Positions 9,746 to 18,580 of a stretch of DNA of 64,000 nt are shown one piece after another. The stretch spans positions 1-64,000 of the forward strand of contig PACL01000059.1 in assembly GCA_002700095.1 (NCBI GenBank), given 5' to 3'. The DNA is from Fulvimarina sp. (GTDB lineage Bacteria > Pseudomonadota > Alphaproteobacteria > Rhizobiales > Rhizobiaceae). A model generated the notes under the pieces. It was not told the DNA's origin. It did no database searches and worked only from the letters and a program-made list of their open reading frames with translations. Numbering within the stretch: the first letter of the stretch is position 1; each line of letters starts with the position of its first letter. The translations under genes were made by a program, and so were the position numbers.

Positions 9746-10852
9746 TCAGAGAAAGTCGCCGTCGACGAGAAAATCCTCGCGGACGGGCCAGCGCTCGTCG
9801 CCGAGCGCCACCTGGCGGCTGAAGGGGAAGGCCTCGAAGAGGGGGGCCTCGTCGAAATCGTAGATCGAGGCCTGCCGGTCGCACCATTCCAGCACCTGGT
9901 GCCAGTCGAGCGGACGCCCGCGCGGCCAGATGAAGGCCGGCACGGTGTCGCGGTCGAGGATCGAATAGAGGTCGCACATGCGGTGATCCATCAGCCGGGT
10001 GTCGGCGATCCGCATCTCCTGGGGGCCTAACGGCGTCGTCGCGCCGAAGTAGAAGGCGGGAATGCCGAGTGCCTCGGCGACGACGAGGCCGTGCAGCGAC
10101 GTCGACAGGATGCGGCGGCAGCGGCCGATGGCGCCGACGACCTCGCCGACGCCGTCGACCGAGCGCCGGGTGATCGGGTTGATGAAGGCGATTCGGCCGG
10201 CAAGATCCTCCGGCACCTCGTAGCGGCGCAGCTGCGGCTTCAGCGCCGCGCCCGGCCGGCGCTCGGCCCATTCGGTCAGATGCAGGACGACGCCGATGTC
10301 ATGGATCTTTTCCTGCCGCGCATGCTCGGGCCAGATCCGGTTGGCGAACCAGCCGGGATCGCCGAAGACCTCGGGGCTCTCCACACCGTTTTCCGCGAGG
10401 ATCCGCCGGGTGTGCCGGCCCCGGCAGGCGGCAACGACGAAGCGCGTCGACGCCGGCAGGTGGTAGCCACCCTCGTCGACATTGAGGCCCGGGCTGATCG
10501 CGTCGAGCCCCGATCCCCAGAGGCGGACCGTGCCGCCCGAAAAATTCTGGGCGATCGTCCCGATGCTCGAGAGCCGGGTCTCGCCGCTGACGAAGGGCTG
10601 CTTGCGCAGTCGCCGGCCGGAGATCGCGCTGACGACGATCGGGCCGAGCGCGTCGCCGAAATTCACGAAGGGCTGGTCCTCGGCCATGCTGGCCCAGGTG
10701 AGGTTCAGCTCCCGGGTGAGGGCTCTGCGGGACAATTCGATGCGGCGCCGGGCCCGGGGGAGGAGCGTCGTTTTCAGGAAAGAGATGTCGGAACCTCGGC
10801 GCAAGCGATCACCATCCGGTGTCATTTCCACATCGCCCCGCCGCCTGTCCAT
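9746..10852 (-). CDS. Polysaccharide pyruvyl transferase family protein
   Basis: The protein resembles the PF04230 family, which transfers pyruvate ketals to surface polysaccharides. It has FVNFGDALGPIVVSAI near the N-terminus, LWGSGLD, the VFGDPGW strand, and a C-terminal ILSTSLHGLVVAEALGIPA that matches the family's SLHG signature. The start is uncertain: ATG 10852 (368 residues) follows AAGGG with 8-base spacing, while 10825 and 10879 are alternatives. The gene is divergent from a sulfotransferase-like gene, which suggests a small surface-glycan modification locus. Confidence 0.8.
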   Translation of the reverse strand: MDRRRGDVEMTPDGDRLRRGSDISFLKTTLLPRARRRIELSRRALTRELNLTWASMAEDQPFVNFGDALGPIVVSAISGRRLRKQPFVSGETRLSSIGTIAQNFSGGTVRLWGSGLDAISPGLNVDEGGYHLPASTRFVVAACRGRHTRRILAENGVESPEVFGDPGWFANRIWPEHARQEKIHDIGVVLHLTEWAERRPGAALKPQLRRYEVPEDLAGRIAFINPITRRSVDGVGEVVGAIGRCRRILSTSLHGLVVAEALGIPAFYFGATTPLGPQEMRIADTRLMDHRMCDLYSILDRDTVPAFIWPRGRPLDWHQVLEWCDRQASIYDFDEAPLFEAFPFSRQVALGDERWPVREDFLVDGDFL

Positions 10853-10995
10853 CTCCCACGCCCTTGCAACGGCCATCATTTGCCGGGACAAGGTCCGAAG
10901 AATCCGGCAGGGGTGAGGCCGCCGCTTACGGCGTCGCGGCAGGGGCTCGGGCAGATCCGGCGTGCCGGCCGCAGAGACCGAGGGGAGTTCAGAAG

Positions 10996-12024
10996 ATGGC
11001 GCTCGATCCCTATTGGACGCAGGCCTGCGAGGCGGTGGGCAAGCTCCTTGCGGACAAGGGGCCGCTGGCGGTGGCGCTGCCGGGGGAGCTGCGATCGCGC
11101 TTTGCCGGCAGCGTCGCTTATGGAGCGGCCGCCGATGCGGTGCTGCTCCACAAGGGGATGATGAGCGTCGTGCCGCTGGACAGCCTGGCGCAGACCGCGG
11201 CGATGACGCCGGTCTTCGAGAACGCGGTGTTCGTGCTGCATGTGCGCGGGGCCGATGCCGGCCCGGTCGCCCCGGCGGGCGGGGGGATGCTGCGGCGGCT
11301 GTTCGGCAAGGCGCGCCCGTCGGCGCTCGAGGCCTATCTCGGCGACGTCGCAGCGGCGCGCTTCTCGGGCCGGCAGACGGTGTTCCTGCACATCCCGAAG
11401 ACCGGCGGGACGTCGATCTTCGCGGCGGCCGCCGGCAAGTTCAGCCGGCCGCTGCAGCTGCGCTCCAATGCCGAGCTGATGGAGACGCGCGACCATCTGC
11501 CAGCCCACGACTTCATCTCCGGCCACATCGCCTTCGACGCGGTCGAGACGGTGCTGACGGGCGCGACCTACGCCGCGCTGGTGCGCGATCCGTTCGACCG
11601 ACTGGTCTCGGCGACCGGCCATGCGCGCCGGCCGGGGGAAAACGTCCGGCGGCTGCCGCCCGACATGCGCGTGCTGCGCACGGGCCGGCTGAGAACGTAT
11701 CTCGACACCTCGAACGGCCGGGCCGAACTCTTCATCCAGCAGGGGATCATCGCCGGCCTGCGCGGGCCGGTCCCGGCCGCGCGGCTGGAAGAGCGGCTGG
11801 AGCGCATCGCCGTCGGCACGACGGAGAATATGGCGGCGTTCCTCGCCCGCAACCGCCGGCTCCTGAAGATCGAGCCCGGCGAGGTCGGACGCCGCAACGC
11901 CACCGCCGAGCGCGACCTCCTGGTGCCGCAGGAAGAGATCGACGAGGCTCTGGCGCATCATGGCGACATGATCGAGGAGGCGCGGGAATTCCACCGGGCC
12001 GTCGCCGCGAGGGAAAGCGCCTGA
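10996..12024 (+). CDS. Sulfotransferase family 2 protein
   Basis: The 342-residue protein carries the PAPS 5'-phosphosulfate loop HIPKTGGTS near residues 132-140. LVRDPFDRLVSA follows near residue 195 and supplies the 3'-phosphate-binding Arg and Ser. These place it in the Golgi-type Sulfotransfer_2 group that sulfates glycans. About 130 N-terminal residues precede the fold and look unfamiliar. ATG 10996 has AGGGGAG at 8-base spacing. The acceptor is unknown, but the divergent pyruvyl transferase gene suggests a surface polysaccharide. Confidence 0.82.
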   Translation: MALDPYWTQACEAVGKLLADKGPLAVALPGELRSRFAGSVAYGAAADAVLLHKGMMSVVPLDSLAQTAAMTPVFENAVFVLHVRGADAGPVAPAGGGMLRRLFGKARPSALEAYLGDVAAARFSGRQTVFLHIPKTGGTSIFAAAAGKFSRPLQLRSNAELMETRDHLPAHDFISGHIAFDAVETVLTGATYAALVRDPFDRLVSATGHARRPGENVRRLPPDMRVLRTGRLRTYLDTSNGRAELFIQQGIIAGLRGPVPAARLEERLERIAVGTTENMAAFLARNRRLLKIEPGEVGRRNATAERDLLVPQEEIDEALAHHGDMIEEAREFHRAVAARESA

Positions 12025-12108
12025 CGGGACAGGCTTGCGGATCGGACTCCGTAAGCGGTCGTTGACGCCGCACTGAGGCCGGTGATCGGGGGAGAGGGGA
12101 GGATGCCG

Positions 12109-12591
12109 ATGCGCAGGACGAGGATGCCGCCACTGCCGCTGACCGGGGGCTGCCAGTGCAGGGCGGTCCGCTACGAGATCCGCGCGGTGCCGCGGGTGTT
12201 CTATCTCTGCCATTGCTCGGAGTGCCAGACCCAGACGTCCAGCGCCTTTGGGGAAAGCCTGCGCTGCGATCCGGCGTCGGTGGTGGTGACCGGGTCGATG
12301 AAGACGACGCGTCGGGTGGCCGAGAGCGGCGCGGTGCGGCTCGGGGACTTCTGCCCCGCATGCGGCGTGCGCATCCAGCACCGGTCGGAGGGCGATCCCG
12401 GCCGGCTGAACGTCAAGGCGGGAACGCTGGACGATCCGCGCTGGCTGGTGCCGGCCGGCCATATCTGGACGCGGTCGAAACAGGCCTTCGTGACGATCGG
12501 GGCGGACGAATTGAGCTATCCGGAGGGGCCTGACGACGGCGGCGCGGCGATGGCGGCGCGCTGGCGAGAGATGCTGGGCGACGAGGACTGA
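12109..12591 (+). CDS. GFA family protein (glutathione-dependent formaldehyde-activating type)
   Basis: This protein of about 160 residues has the Mss4-like zinc fold. The zinc-binding cysteines are visible in GGCQCRAVRYEI, YLCHCSECQ and FCPACGVRI. GFA-domain proteins were named after a formaldehyde-glutathione adduct enzyme, but most members have no known reaction. ATG 12109 follows AGGGGAGG by 6 bases; ATG 12103 directly abuts that stretch and is less likely. It follows the sulfotransferase gene in the same direction, after an 84-base gap, with no obvious functional link. Confidence 0.9.
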   Translation: MRRTRMPPLPLTGGCQCRAVRYEIRAVPRVFYLCHCSECQTQTSSAFGESLRCDPASVVVTGSMKTTRRVAESGAVRLGDFCPACGVRIQHRSEGDPGRLNVKAGTLDDPRWLVPAGHIWTRSKQAFVTIGADELSYPEGPDDGGAAMAARWREMLGDED

Positions 12592-12703
12592 CGGGCGGCG
12601 GGCGGAGGTCGTGCGGGGCCTGATCGGTCCGGGGATCGAGGCGCGTGCGACGCGCCAGCGCAGACGATGGTCGACATGCCGGCGATGTCTTCCGAATGGC
12701 GTG

Positions 12704-13117
12704 TTAGCTAGGCCCCGGCGACAGGCCGCTGTGCCGCTCGGCGTCGAGTTCGGCGAGGCTCTCGAGGGCGGCCCGCACGATCTCCTCGCGCACCTGGAGT
12801 TCGCCCGCGCTCATCGCCGTGCGGTCGTAGTCCGACCAGAGGATCCAGCGCGACAGGCTGCGCGCCTCGGCGCTCTGCTGCAGGAAGATCCGGATGCCGG
12901 AATGGCGCTCGTCGGCGATGATCGAGACCATCAGCGCCTCGATGGCATCGAGCGGCCCTTCGAGAAGCTGGGTGAAGCGGTGGAACTCGTGGATCAGGAT
13001 GCCGGTGATCTCCAGCTCGGCATTGCGCCGCGCCGCGGTCTCGGCGATTTGCCGGAGGTCGTCGGCGGAAATCTCGGGCGAGGGGCGGGAGACATAGGCG
13101 AGCCGGTAGATCGTCAT
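12704..13117 (-). CDS. BLUF domain blue-light sensor protein
   Basis: The 137-residue protein is a BLUF domain with a short helical tail. The flavin-site residues are all present with the family spacing: Tyr8 in RLAYVSR, Asn32 before EITGIL, and Gln50 in FTQLLEG. A Trp lies in SRWILWSD near the C-terminal strand. BLUF proteins bind FAD and change hydrogen bonding on blue light. There is no fused EAL, GGDEF or cyclase domain, so it must signal through a partner or through its own C-terminal helices. ATG 13117 is followed directly by the first strand. No neighbour is an obvious partner. Confidence 0.92.
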   Translation of the reverse strand: MTIYRLAYVSRPSPEISADDLRQIAETAARRNAELEITGILIHEFHRFTQLLEGPLDAIEALMVSIIADERHSGIRIFLQQSAEARSLSRWILWSDYDRTAMSAGELQVREEIVRAALESLAELDAERHSGLSPGPS

Positions 13118-13274
13118 GGTTGCTGACCTTCCTGCCGGCGCCTCATGCGCCACCGGTCGAGCATCGGCCGGGACAATAACGACAATATGACTTTGCGCAC
13201 GAACCGCCAACTGCTCCCTTTTGCGGCCTGGATCCTGCCGCTGCGTTCGGCGGCGGGAAGGACGGGAGGCGTCG

Positions 13275-13952
13275 ATGGCTTCGGGAGCTGACGAGCGGCA
13301 CGGGTGGGGGCCTGCAGGCGGCTGCCGTCTGGCGGCCTTCATGATCGCGCTCATCTTCGGCCTCGCCCTGGCCGTGCTCGCGCCGTTGTCTCCCGGCGAG
13401 GCCGGAGCGGCCGGCACGGACCCGTCTGAGGGCGCGGCGGCGCAGGCCGAGGCCGATGCGGGAGCGGGCGCGGGCGAAGACGACCGTCTGTTCGAGGCCC
13501 TGAAGGCGGCGCCGGACGAGGCGACCGCGCGCGCCATCGAGAACCGGATCTGGCGCGTCTGGATGCAGGCGCCGGATGCCCGCACCGGGGAACTCGTGCG
13601 CGAGGCGATGGCGCGGCGCGAGGTCTACGACCTGGCCGGGGCCAAGAGCCTCCTCGACGAGGCGGCCGACCGGGCGCCGGCCTATGCCGAGATCTACAAC
13701 CAGCGCGGCTTCGTGCGGTTTCTCCAGGACGATTTCGACGGGGCGCTCGAGGACGTCGACCGGGCGATCGAGCTGGAACCCCGGCACTTCGCGGCAATGG
13801 CGGGGCGGGCGCTGATCCTGATGCGGCAGGGGCGGCACCCGCTCGCCCAGAAGCAGCTGCGCGAGGCCGTCGCGATCGATCCGTTCCTGAAGGAGCGCGG
13901 CCTCATCGCCGGCGAGCCGGAACCGCCGGTGAAGCCTGGCGTCGATCTTTGA
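13275..13952 (+). CDS. Tetratricopeptide repeat protein with N-terminal membrane anchor or signal
   Basis: The 225-residue protein starts at ATG 13275 after GGGAGG. A hydrophobic stretch (CRLAAFMIALIFGLALAVLA) near residues 18-42 is a signal anchor or export signal. It is followed by an Ala/Glu-rich linker and two to three TPR units (YAEIYNQRGFVRFLQDDFDG, then FAAMAGRALILMRQGRHPLA). TPRs bind other proteins, and the partner here is unknown. It probably acts in the periplasm or at the inner membrane. Confidence 0.82.
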   Translation: MASGADERHGWGPAGGCRLAAFMIALIFGLALAVLAPLSPGEAGAAGTDPSEGAAAQAEADAGAGAGEDDRLFEALKAAPDEATARAIENRIWRVWMQAPDARTGELVREAMARREVYDLAGAKSLLDEAADRAPAYAEIYNQRGFVRFLQDDFDGALEDVDRAIELEPRHFAAMAGRALILMRQGRHPLAQKQLREAVAIDPFLKERGLIAGEPEPPVKPGVDL

Positions 13953-14206
13953 GCCGATCGGACGGATAGGACAGCCGTGAAGAGTGGCTCCGGTCAGCAG
14001 GCCGGACCGGGCCTTGCGGGGACGCGTGCGCCTGCGCCGAACGCTCAGCTGCGATGACGGCTTGTTGATTTGGCTCGGCGGCGGTTGCTTGTAGCCTTTG
14101 CCTGGGAACGGCCGGCCGGGGCGGCGCGCCGCGACCACCCGGCCGGATCGCGTCCGCCGGATGGATCCCGTGCGTCTTCTCACGCCGCCGGCAGGGGAGT
14201 TCAGCG

Positions 14207-15082
14207 TTGCGACTTCGTCTTCTCGTCGTGCTCTCGACCGGCTGGCTCGTCGGTCTCGCCACGATTTTCGCCCTTGGTGCGGGCATGGGTGGGAGTACGG
14301 GCGCGAATGCGCAGACGGCGTCCGATCCGCGTGACCGGCCGAGCCAGTGCCGGGCGATCGCCAGCCTCATGCCGAAGGCGACCTTCGCGCAGTTCTCGCC
14401 CTCCGAGCGCGGCCTCTTCGACGGGCGGACGGGCGACCGGACGGTGACGATCACCTATGTCACCCATGCGACCTTCCTGATCGAGAGCCCCGGCGGCGTC
14501 AGAGCGGCGACGGACTTCGCCGGCTATGCCGGGCCGGTGCTCCCCGACATCGTGACGATGAACAAGGCGCATTCCTCGCACAACACGCCGTTTCCCGATC
14601 CGGCGATCCGGAATGTGCTGAGGGGCTGGAACCCCGAGGGCGACGGGCCGGCGAACCACGCGCTGACCGTCGGCGACATGTATGTGCGCAACGTCACCAC
14701 CGACATCCGCTCCTGGGGCGGGCAGATGGAGGCCGACGGCAACTCGATCTTCATCTTCGAGGTGGCGGGGCTGTGCATCGGCCATCTCGGCCACCTGCAT
14801 CACGGCCTCAACGACGACGACTATTCCGCCATCGGCCGGCTCGACATCCTGATGGTGCCGGTGGACGGCGGCATGACCATGAGCCAGGAGGGCATGGGCG
14901 AGATCGCCGAGCGGCTGCAGTCGCGGATCATCCTGCCGATGCACCGCTTTGCCGGCCCGATCGAGCGGTTCCTCGCCAAGCTGCCGGGCTTCGACGTCGA
15001 ATGGCGGGGCGAGGACAGGATCACGGTGTCGGTGAAGACCCTGCCGGACCGGCCGACGGTGATCGTGCTGCCGGGCGTGTGA
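14207..15082 (+). CDS. Exported MBL-fold metallo-hydrolase
   Basis: The 291-residue protein begins with a signal peptide (LRLLVVLSTGWLVGLATIFA) and then a UlaG-like metallo-beta-lactamase fold. Recognisable parts are VTHATFLIESPGG, ATDFAGYAG, NKAHSSHNTPFPD, CIGHLGHLHH and ILPMHRFAG. The canonical HxHxDH motif is not obvious; its place is taken by AHSSHNT, so metal binding may differ. The start is TTG 14207, supported by AGGGGAG at 7-base spacing; no ATG fits the signal peptide. The substrate is unknown. Confidence 0.82.
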   Translation: MRLRLLVVLSTGWLVGLATIFALGAGMGGSTGANAQTASDPRDRPSQCRAIASLMPKATFAQFSPSERGLFDGRTGDRTVTITYVTHATFLIESPGGVRAATDFAGYAGPVLPDIVTMNKAHSSHNTPFPDPAIRNVLRGWNPEGDGPANHALTVGDMYVRNVTTDIRSWGGQMEADGNSIFIFEVAGLCIGHLGHLHHGLNDDDYSAIGRLDILMVPVDGGMTMSQEGMGEIAERLQSRIILPMHRFAGPIERFLAKLPGFDVEWRGEDRITVSVKTLPDRPTVIVLPGV

Positions 15083-15308
15083 CGGCAGGTCCTACTGCGG
15101 CGCGGCGCGGCGCATGTCGGAGGGGCAGCGCCGCGCGGCACCAGGCGCGCCGCTTGCCAGCCTGCAGCGACAGGTCTATGGCAGCATTGCAAGATTACCT
15201 GACATCATCGCCCCATCCCGGCCCCTGATCGCCGCGCTTGCGCCGCCCCGATCGGTCCGGGGCAGCCGCCGCGAGCGCCTTTCCGCCGCGGCCATTCCGG
15301 TTGACCAG

Positions 15309-16820
15309 ATGCCCGAACAGCCGACGCTTCGCCGTCCCTTCATCGTCGCCGCCATCATGGCGGCCATGGCGATGATCGCCATCGAGGCGACCATCGTTTC
15401 GACGGCGATGCCGCAGATCGCCGGCCAGCTGGGCGACCTGCACCTCTATTCCTGGGTCTTCTCCGCCTTCCTCCTCGCCCAGACGGCGATGACGGTCGCC
15501 TTCGGCAAGCTCGCCGACCTCTACGGCCGCCGGCCTATCCTTTTGATCGGCATCGCGATCTTCCTCATGGGCTCGCTGCTCTGCGGCCTCGCCTGGTCGA
15601 TGCCCTCGCTGATCGCCTTCCGGCTGATCCAGGGCGTCGGTGCCGGCGCCATCCAGCCGGTGGCGCTCACGGTCGTCGGCGACATGTACACGGTCGAGGA
15701 GCGGGCCAAGGTGCAGGGCTATCTCGCCAGCGTCTGGGGGATTTCCTCGGTGGTCGGCCCGCTGGCCGGCGGGCTGATCATCCAGCATCTCTCCTGGGCG
15801 TGGATCTTCTGGATCAACATCCCGATCGGCATCCTGGCGGCGGCGGGCTTCATCGCCTTCCTCAACGAGGACATCGCCCGGGAGAAGCGCAGCATCGACG
15901 TGCTGGGCGCCTGTCTCTTCGCCGTGTCGGTGGCGGCGCTGATGGTGGCGCTGACCGAGGTCGGCTCCTCGGCGAGCGTCGTCGTTGCGGCGCTGGCGGT
16001 GTCGATCGCCACCGGCGTCCTGTTCGTCGTCCAGGAGCGGCGCGTGCGCGATCCGATGATGGACATCGCGCTCTGGCTGCGGCGAGCGATCGCCACGGCC
16101 AACCTGGTGACGCTGCTGAGCGGCATGACGGTGATCGGCCTGACCACCTTCCTGCCGATGTATGTGCAGGGCGTGCTCGGCCAGTCGCCGCTGGTCGCCG
16201 GCTTCGCGCTGACTGCCATGGTGCTCGGCTGGCCGATCGGGGCGACCATCGCGGCGAAGAACTTCAAGCGCTTCGGGCTTCGCCCGATCCTGCTCTTCGG
16301 CGCGGCGCTGCTGCCGATCGGCGCCAGCGCGTTCCTGTTCCTCGGGCCGGGAATGTCGCCGCTGATCGCCGGCTTCGGCTCGCTGGTGATGGGCTTCGGC
16401 ATGGGCTTCCTGACCAATGCCGCGATCGTCATCGTCCAGAGTTCGGTCGGCTGGAGCGAGCGGGGGGCGGCGACCTCGTCGAACATCTTCGCCCGCAATC
16501 TCGGCTCGACCCTCGGCGCGACGGCGCTGGGCGCGGTGTTCAATCTCAGCCTCGCCCATGGCGGCGGCGGCGCCTTGCCGGCGAGCCTCGACAAGATCCA
16601 GGCGCTGCTCGAGCAGCCGGGCGCGATCGCCGCCGATCCGCAGACCCAGACGGCGCTCGACCATTCGCTGAACCTCACCTTCTGGGCGATGTTCGCCGTC
16701 GCGGCGCTGACCTTCGTGCTGGCGCTCCTGGTGCCGAAGGCGCAGGTGGCGGCGGCGACCGCGCGGGTGCCGGAGACGGCGGCGGCCGTGCCGGAAGCCG
16801 TTCCGACGCCGGAGGCCTAG
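15309..16820 (+). CDS. MFS transporter, DHA2 (EmrB/QacA-like) family
   Basis: The 503-residue protein has the length and 14-helix pattern of DHA2 exporters. Motif A reads GKLADLYGRRP after helix 2, motif C is recognisable in VWGISSVVGPLAGG, and helix 1 carries the family's EATIVSTAMPQIA. Such proteins expel drugs, dyes or metabolites using the proton gradient. ATG 15309 leads directly into helix 1; the open frame extends upstream without family support. The C-terminus has an Ala/Pro/Val-rich tail. No TetR- or MarR-type regulator is adjacent. Confidence 0.92.
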   Translation: MPEQPTLRRPFIVAAIMAAMAMIAIEATIVSTAMPQIAGQLGDLHLYSWVFSAFLLAQTAMTVAFGKLADLYGRRPILLIGIAIFLMGSLLCGLAWSMPSLIAFRLIQGVGAGAIQPVALTVVGDMYTVEERAKVQGYLASVWGISSVVGPLAGGLIIQHLSWAWIFWINIPIGILAAAGFIAFLNEDIAREKRSIDVLGACLFAVSVAALMVALTEVGSSASVVVAALAVSIATGVLFVVQERRVRDPMMDIALWLRRAIATANLVTLLSGMTVIGLTTFLPMYVQGVLGQSPLVAGFALTAMVLGWPIGATIAAKNFKRFGLRPILLFGAALLPIGASAFLFLGPGMSPLIAGFGSLVMGFGMGFLTNAAIVIVQSSVGWSERGAATSSNIFARNLGSTLGATALGAVFNLSLAHGGGGALPASLDKIQALLEQPGAIAADPQTQTALDHSLNLTFWAMFAVAALTFVLALLVPKAQVAAATARVPETAAAVPEAVPTPEA

Positions 16821-16835
16821 GCGGGATCGGGCGGG

Positions 16836-16856
16836 GCGGCCAGGGAACGTGGCCGC
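16836..16856. terminator. Short hairpin between convergent genes
   Basis: GCGGCCA (16836-16842) pairs with TGGCCGC (16850-16856) around a 7-base loop, 16 bases after the exporter stop and 35 bases from the end of the convergent nuclease gene. It has no T run, so the role is tentative. Confidence 0.4.
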
Positions 16857-16891
16857 TGACTCATGCTATCGCAGGCCGAGGCCGTGGCGGG

Positions 16892-17596
16892 TCAGCCCGC
16901 GCACCAGGGATTGCCGTGGTTCGGCCAGGGCTGGGCGAGGCCCTCGGCGATCAGGACGTCGCCTGCGTCGCGGCCGTCGGACAGGGTGATGGTGACGAGT
17001 TTGCGGCCGTATCGGTCTTGTCCGTCGCCATCCAGCGTATAGCCGCTCGAAAGGAGCGACTGCAGGCGGCGGGTGGCCTGGCGGGCGACGGCCTTTTCGC
17101 GCGGGCATTCGGGGCGCGAGACTTCCGGCGCGTCGATGTCGAGGAGGCGCCACTTGGTGCCGCCCGCCCAGCCGGTGTCGCCGTCGACGAGGCAGGTGAC
17201 GCGCTTGCCCCCGCCGCAGAGGGGGAGGGCGCCCCAGCGCTCCGGCAGGCCGGCCTGGCGGACAGAAGGCGGCGCTTGGTAGTTGCGCGCGCCGACGAGA
17301 ACCGGCTCCGTCTCGTTCGGCCACATATCCGCCGTCCATGTCTCGCCCGACCACGTTGTGCCGGGCCATGTCTCGCCGGGAAGCGTCAACTGCCGCTCGA
17401 TCGCGGCATAGGCGCGATCGAGCAAGCCGTTCTCGTAAATCTTGCCGGCGAAGATCGCGCCTGCGAAGACCGCCGCGACGACGAGGCCATCGCCGCTCCA
17501 GCGCAGGAAGGGCGACGGCCTGCCGCGGGACCGGTGGGGCTTGCGGCGGGAGCCCTGCGGCCGGGGGCGGACGAATGAGGACGGGGCGTTTCGCAT
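16892..17596 (-). CDS. Membrane-anchored thermonuclease-family (SNase-like) protein
   Basis: The 234-residue protein has a basic N-terminus, one membrane segment (GLVVAAVFAGAIFAG, about residues 37-51) and a Trp/Thr-rich spacer. A staphylococcal nuclease domain lies in the last 105 residues. Catalytic-type residues are in CLVDGDTGWAGGTKWRLLDI (Asp and Arg) and DIDAPEVSRPECP, and DRYGRKLV is typical of the family. Such proteins cut DNA or RNA with calcium in the cell envelope or outside. ATG 17596 is used; the frame extends ten codons further upstream without a better start. Confidence 0.85.
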   Translation of the reverse strand: MRNAPSSFVRPRPQGSRRKPHRSRGRPSPFLRWSGDGLVVAAVFAGAIFAGKIYENGLLDRAYAAIERQLTLPGETWPGTTWSGETWTADMWPNETEPVLVGARNYQAPPSVRQAGLPERWGALPLCGGGKRVTCLVDGDTGWAGGTKWRLLDIDAPEVSRPECPREKAVARQATRRLQSLLSSGYTLDGDGQDRYGRKLVTITLSDGRDAGDVLIAEGLAQPWPNHGNPWCAG

Positions 17597-17844
17597 GACT
17601 GCAGGTTGCAGCGGGCCGGTCGCCAAACCGTCAAAGCGATCGATTCAATTTTAAGAGATGCCGGATTTTCCGGCTCCAGTGCCCCGGGGCGGGCGTTTGC
17701 GCCCGTGGGTGCGCCGTGCCGGAGGGTGGGCGGGAATCGCTTGCCTCCGGTTGCCCGGGCAAGCATTGTGGACCTCGTCATTGGCCGCGCTCTTCCGGCT
17801 GGCCCGTTCGTTCCCAGACGCCGACCCGGAGGGATCTCGAAACA

Positions 17845-18522
17845 ATGCCGACGGACCTCTTCGCCGCACCGCTCCTGCCCTTCTCCATCGCCCTTTGCGG
17901 CGTCGTCGCGATCGCGGTCCTGGAAGCGCTGTCGGCCATCGTCGGCCACTCGCTGTCCGGGCTCGTCGACGACGCCATGCCGGATCTCTCGGCCGGCCCC
18001 CACGCGGAACTCGGGGTGGATGGCGGCGCCGGGGTCGAGGGAGGCTTCGACGGCTCCTTTCTCGACGCCGCGCTGGACTGGCTCTCCTTCGGCCGGGTGC
18101 CGTTCCTCGTCCTGGTCATCCTCTTCCTCATCGGCTTCGGTGGCAGCGGCATCGCCCTGCAGGCGGCGGCGGACGGGCTCCTCGGCGCGCCGCTGGCGCC
18201 GCTTCTCGCGGCGGTCCCGGCGCTGTTCGGCGGCGGGCTGGTCATGCGCCATCTCGGCCGCGTGGTCGGGCGGATCATTCCCAAGGAGGAGACGGCGGCG
18301 ATCAGCCGCGAGAGCTTCGTCGGCCGGATGGGCGTCGTCAGTGGCGGCACGGCGCGGACCGGCCTGCCGGCGCAGATCCGCATCACCGACGAGCACGGCA
18401 CCACCCACTACCTCCTCGCCGAACCGGACGATGAGGGCGAGGAATACGGGCCGGGAACGCCCGTCATCGTCGTCTCCCTGGCGGGTGCGAGGGCCCGCGT
18501 GATGCTTGACCCTACCGCCTGA
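17845..18522 (+). CDS. yqiJ: YqiJ-like membrane protein with OB-fold tail
   Basis: The 225-residue protein has N-terminal and central membrane segments (FSIALCGVVAIAVLEALSAI, then FLVLVILFLIGFGGSG and a third near APLLAAVPALFGGG). A soluble C-terminal domain from about residue 145 (FVGRMGVVSGGTARTGLPA onward) resembles the NfeD-like OB fold. This matches YqiJ, which is encoded with flotillin-like YqiK and is thought to work with it in membrane microdomains. The flotillin gene follows after 58 bases. The assignment rests on topology and context. Confidence 0.82.
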   Translation: MPTDLFAAPLLPFSIALCGVVAIAVLEALSAIVGHSLSGLVDDAMPDLSAGPHAELGVDGGAGVEGGFDGSFLDAALDWLSFGRVPFLVLVILFLIGFGGSGIALQAAADGLLGAPLAPLLAAVPALFGGGLVMRHLGRVVGRIIPKEETAAISRESFVGRMGVVSGGTARTGLPAQIRITDEHGTTHYLLAEPDDEGEEYGPGTPVIVVSLAGARARVMLDPTA

Positions 18523-18580
18523 GGCATTCTCGAAGACGCCGCCGCTTCCGCCACCCGCCAGCCATGAGGACATCGCCACC

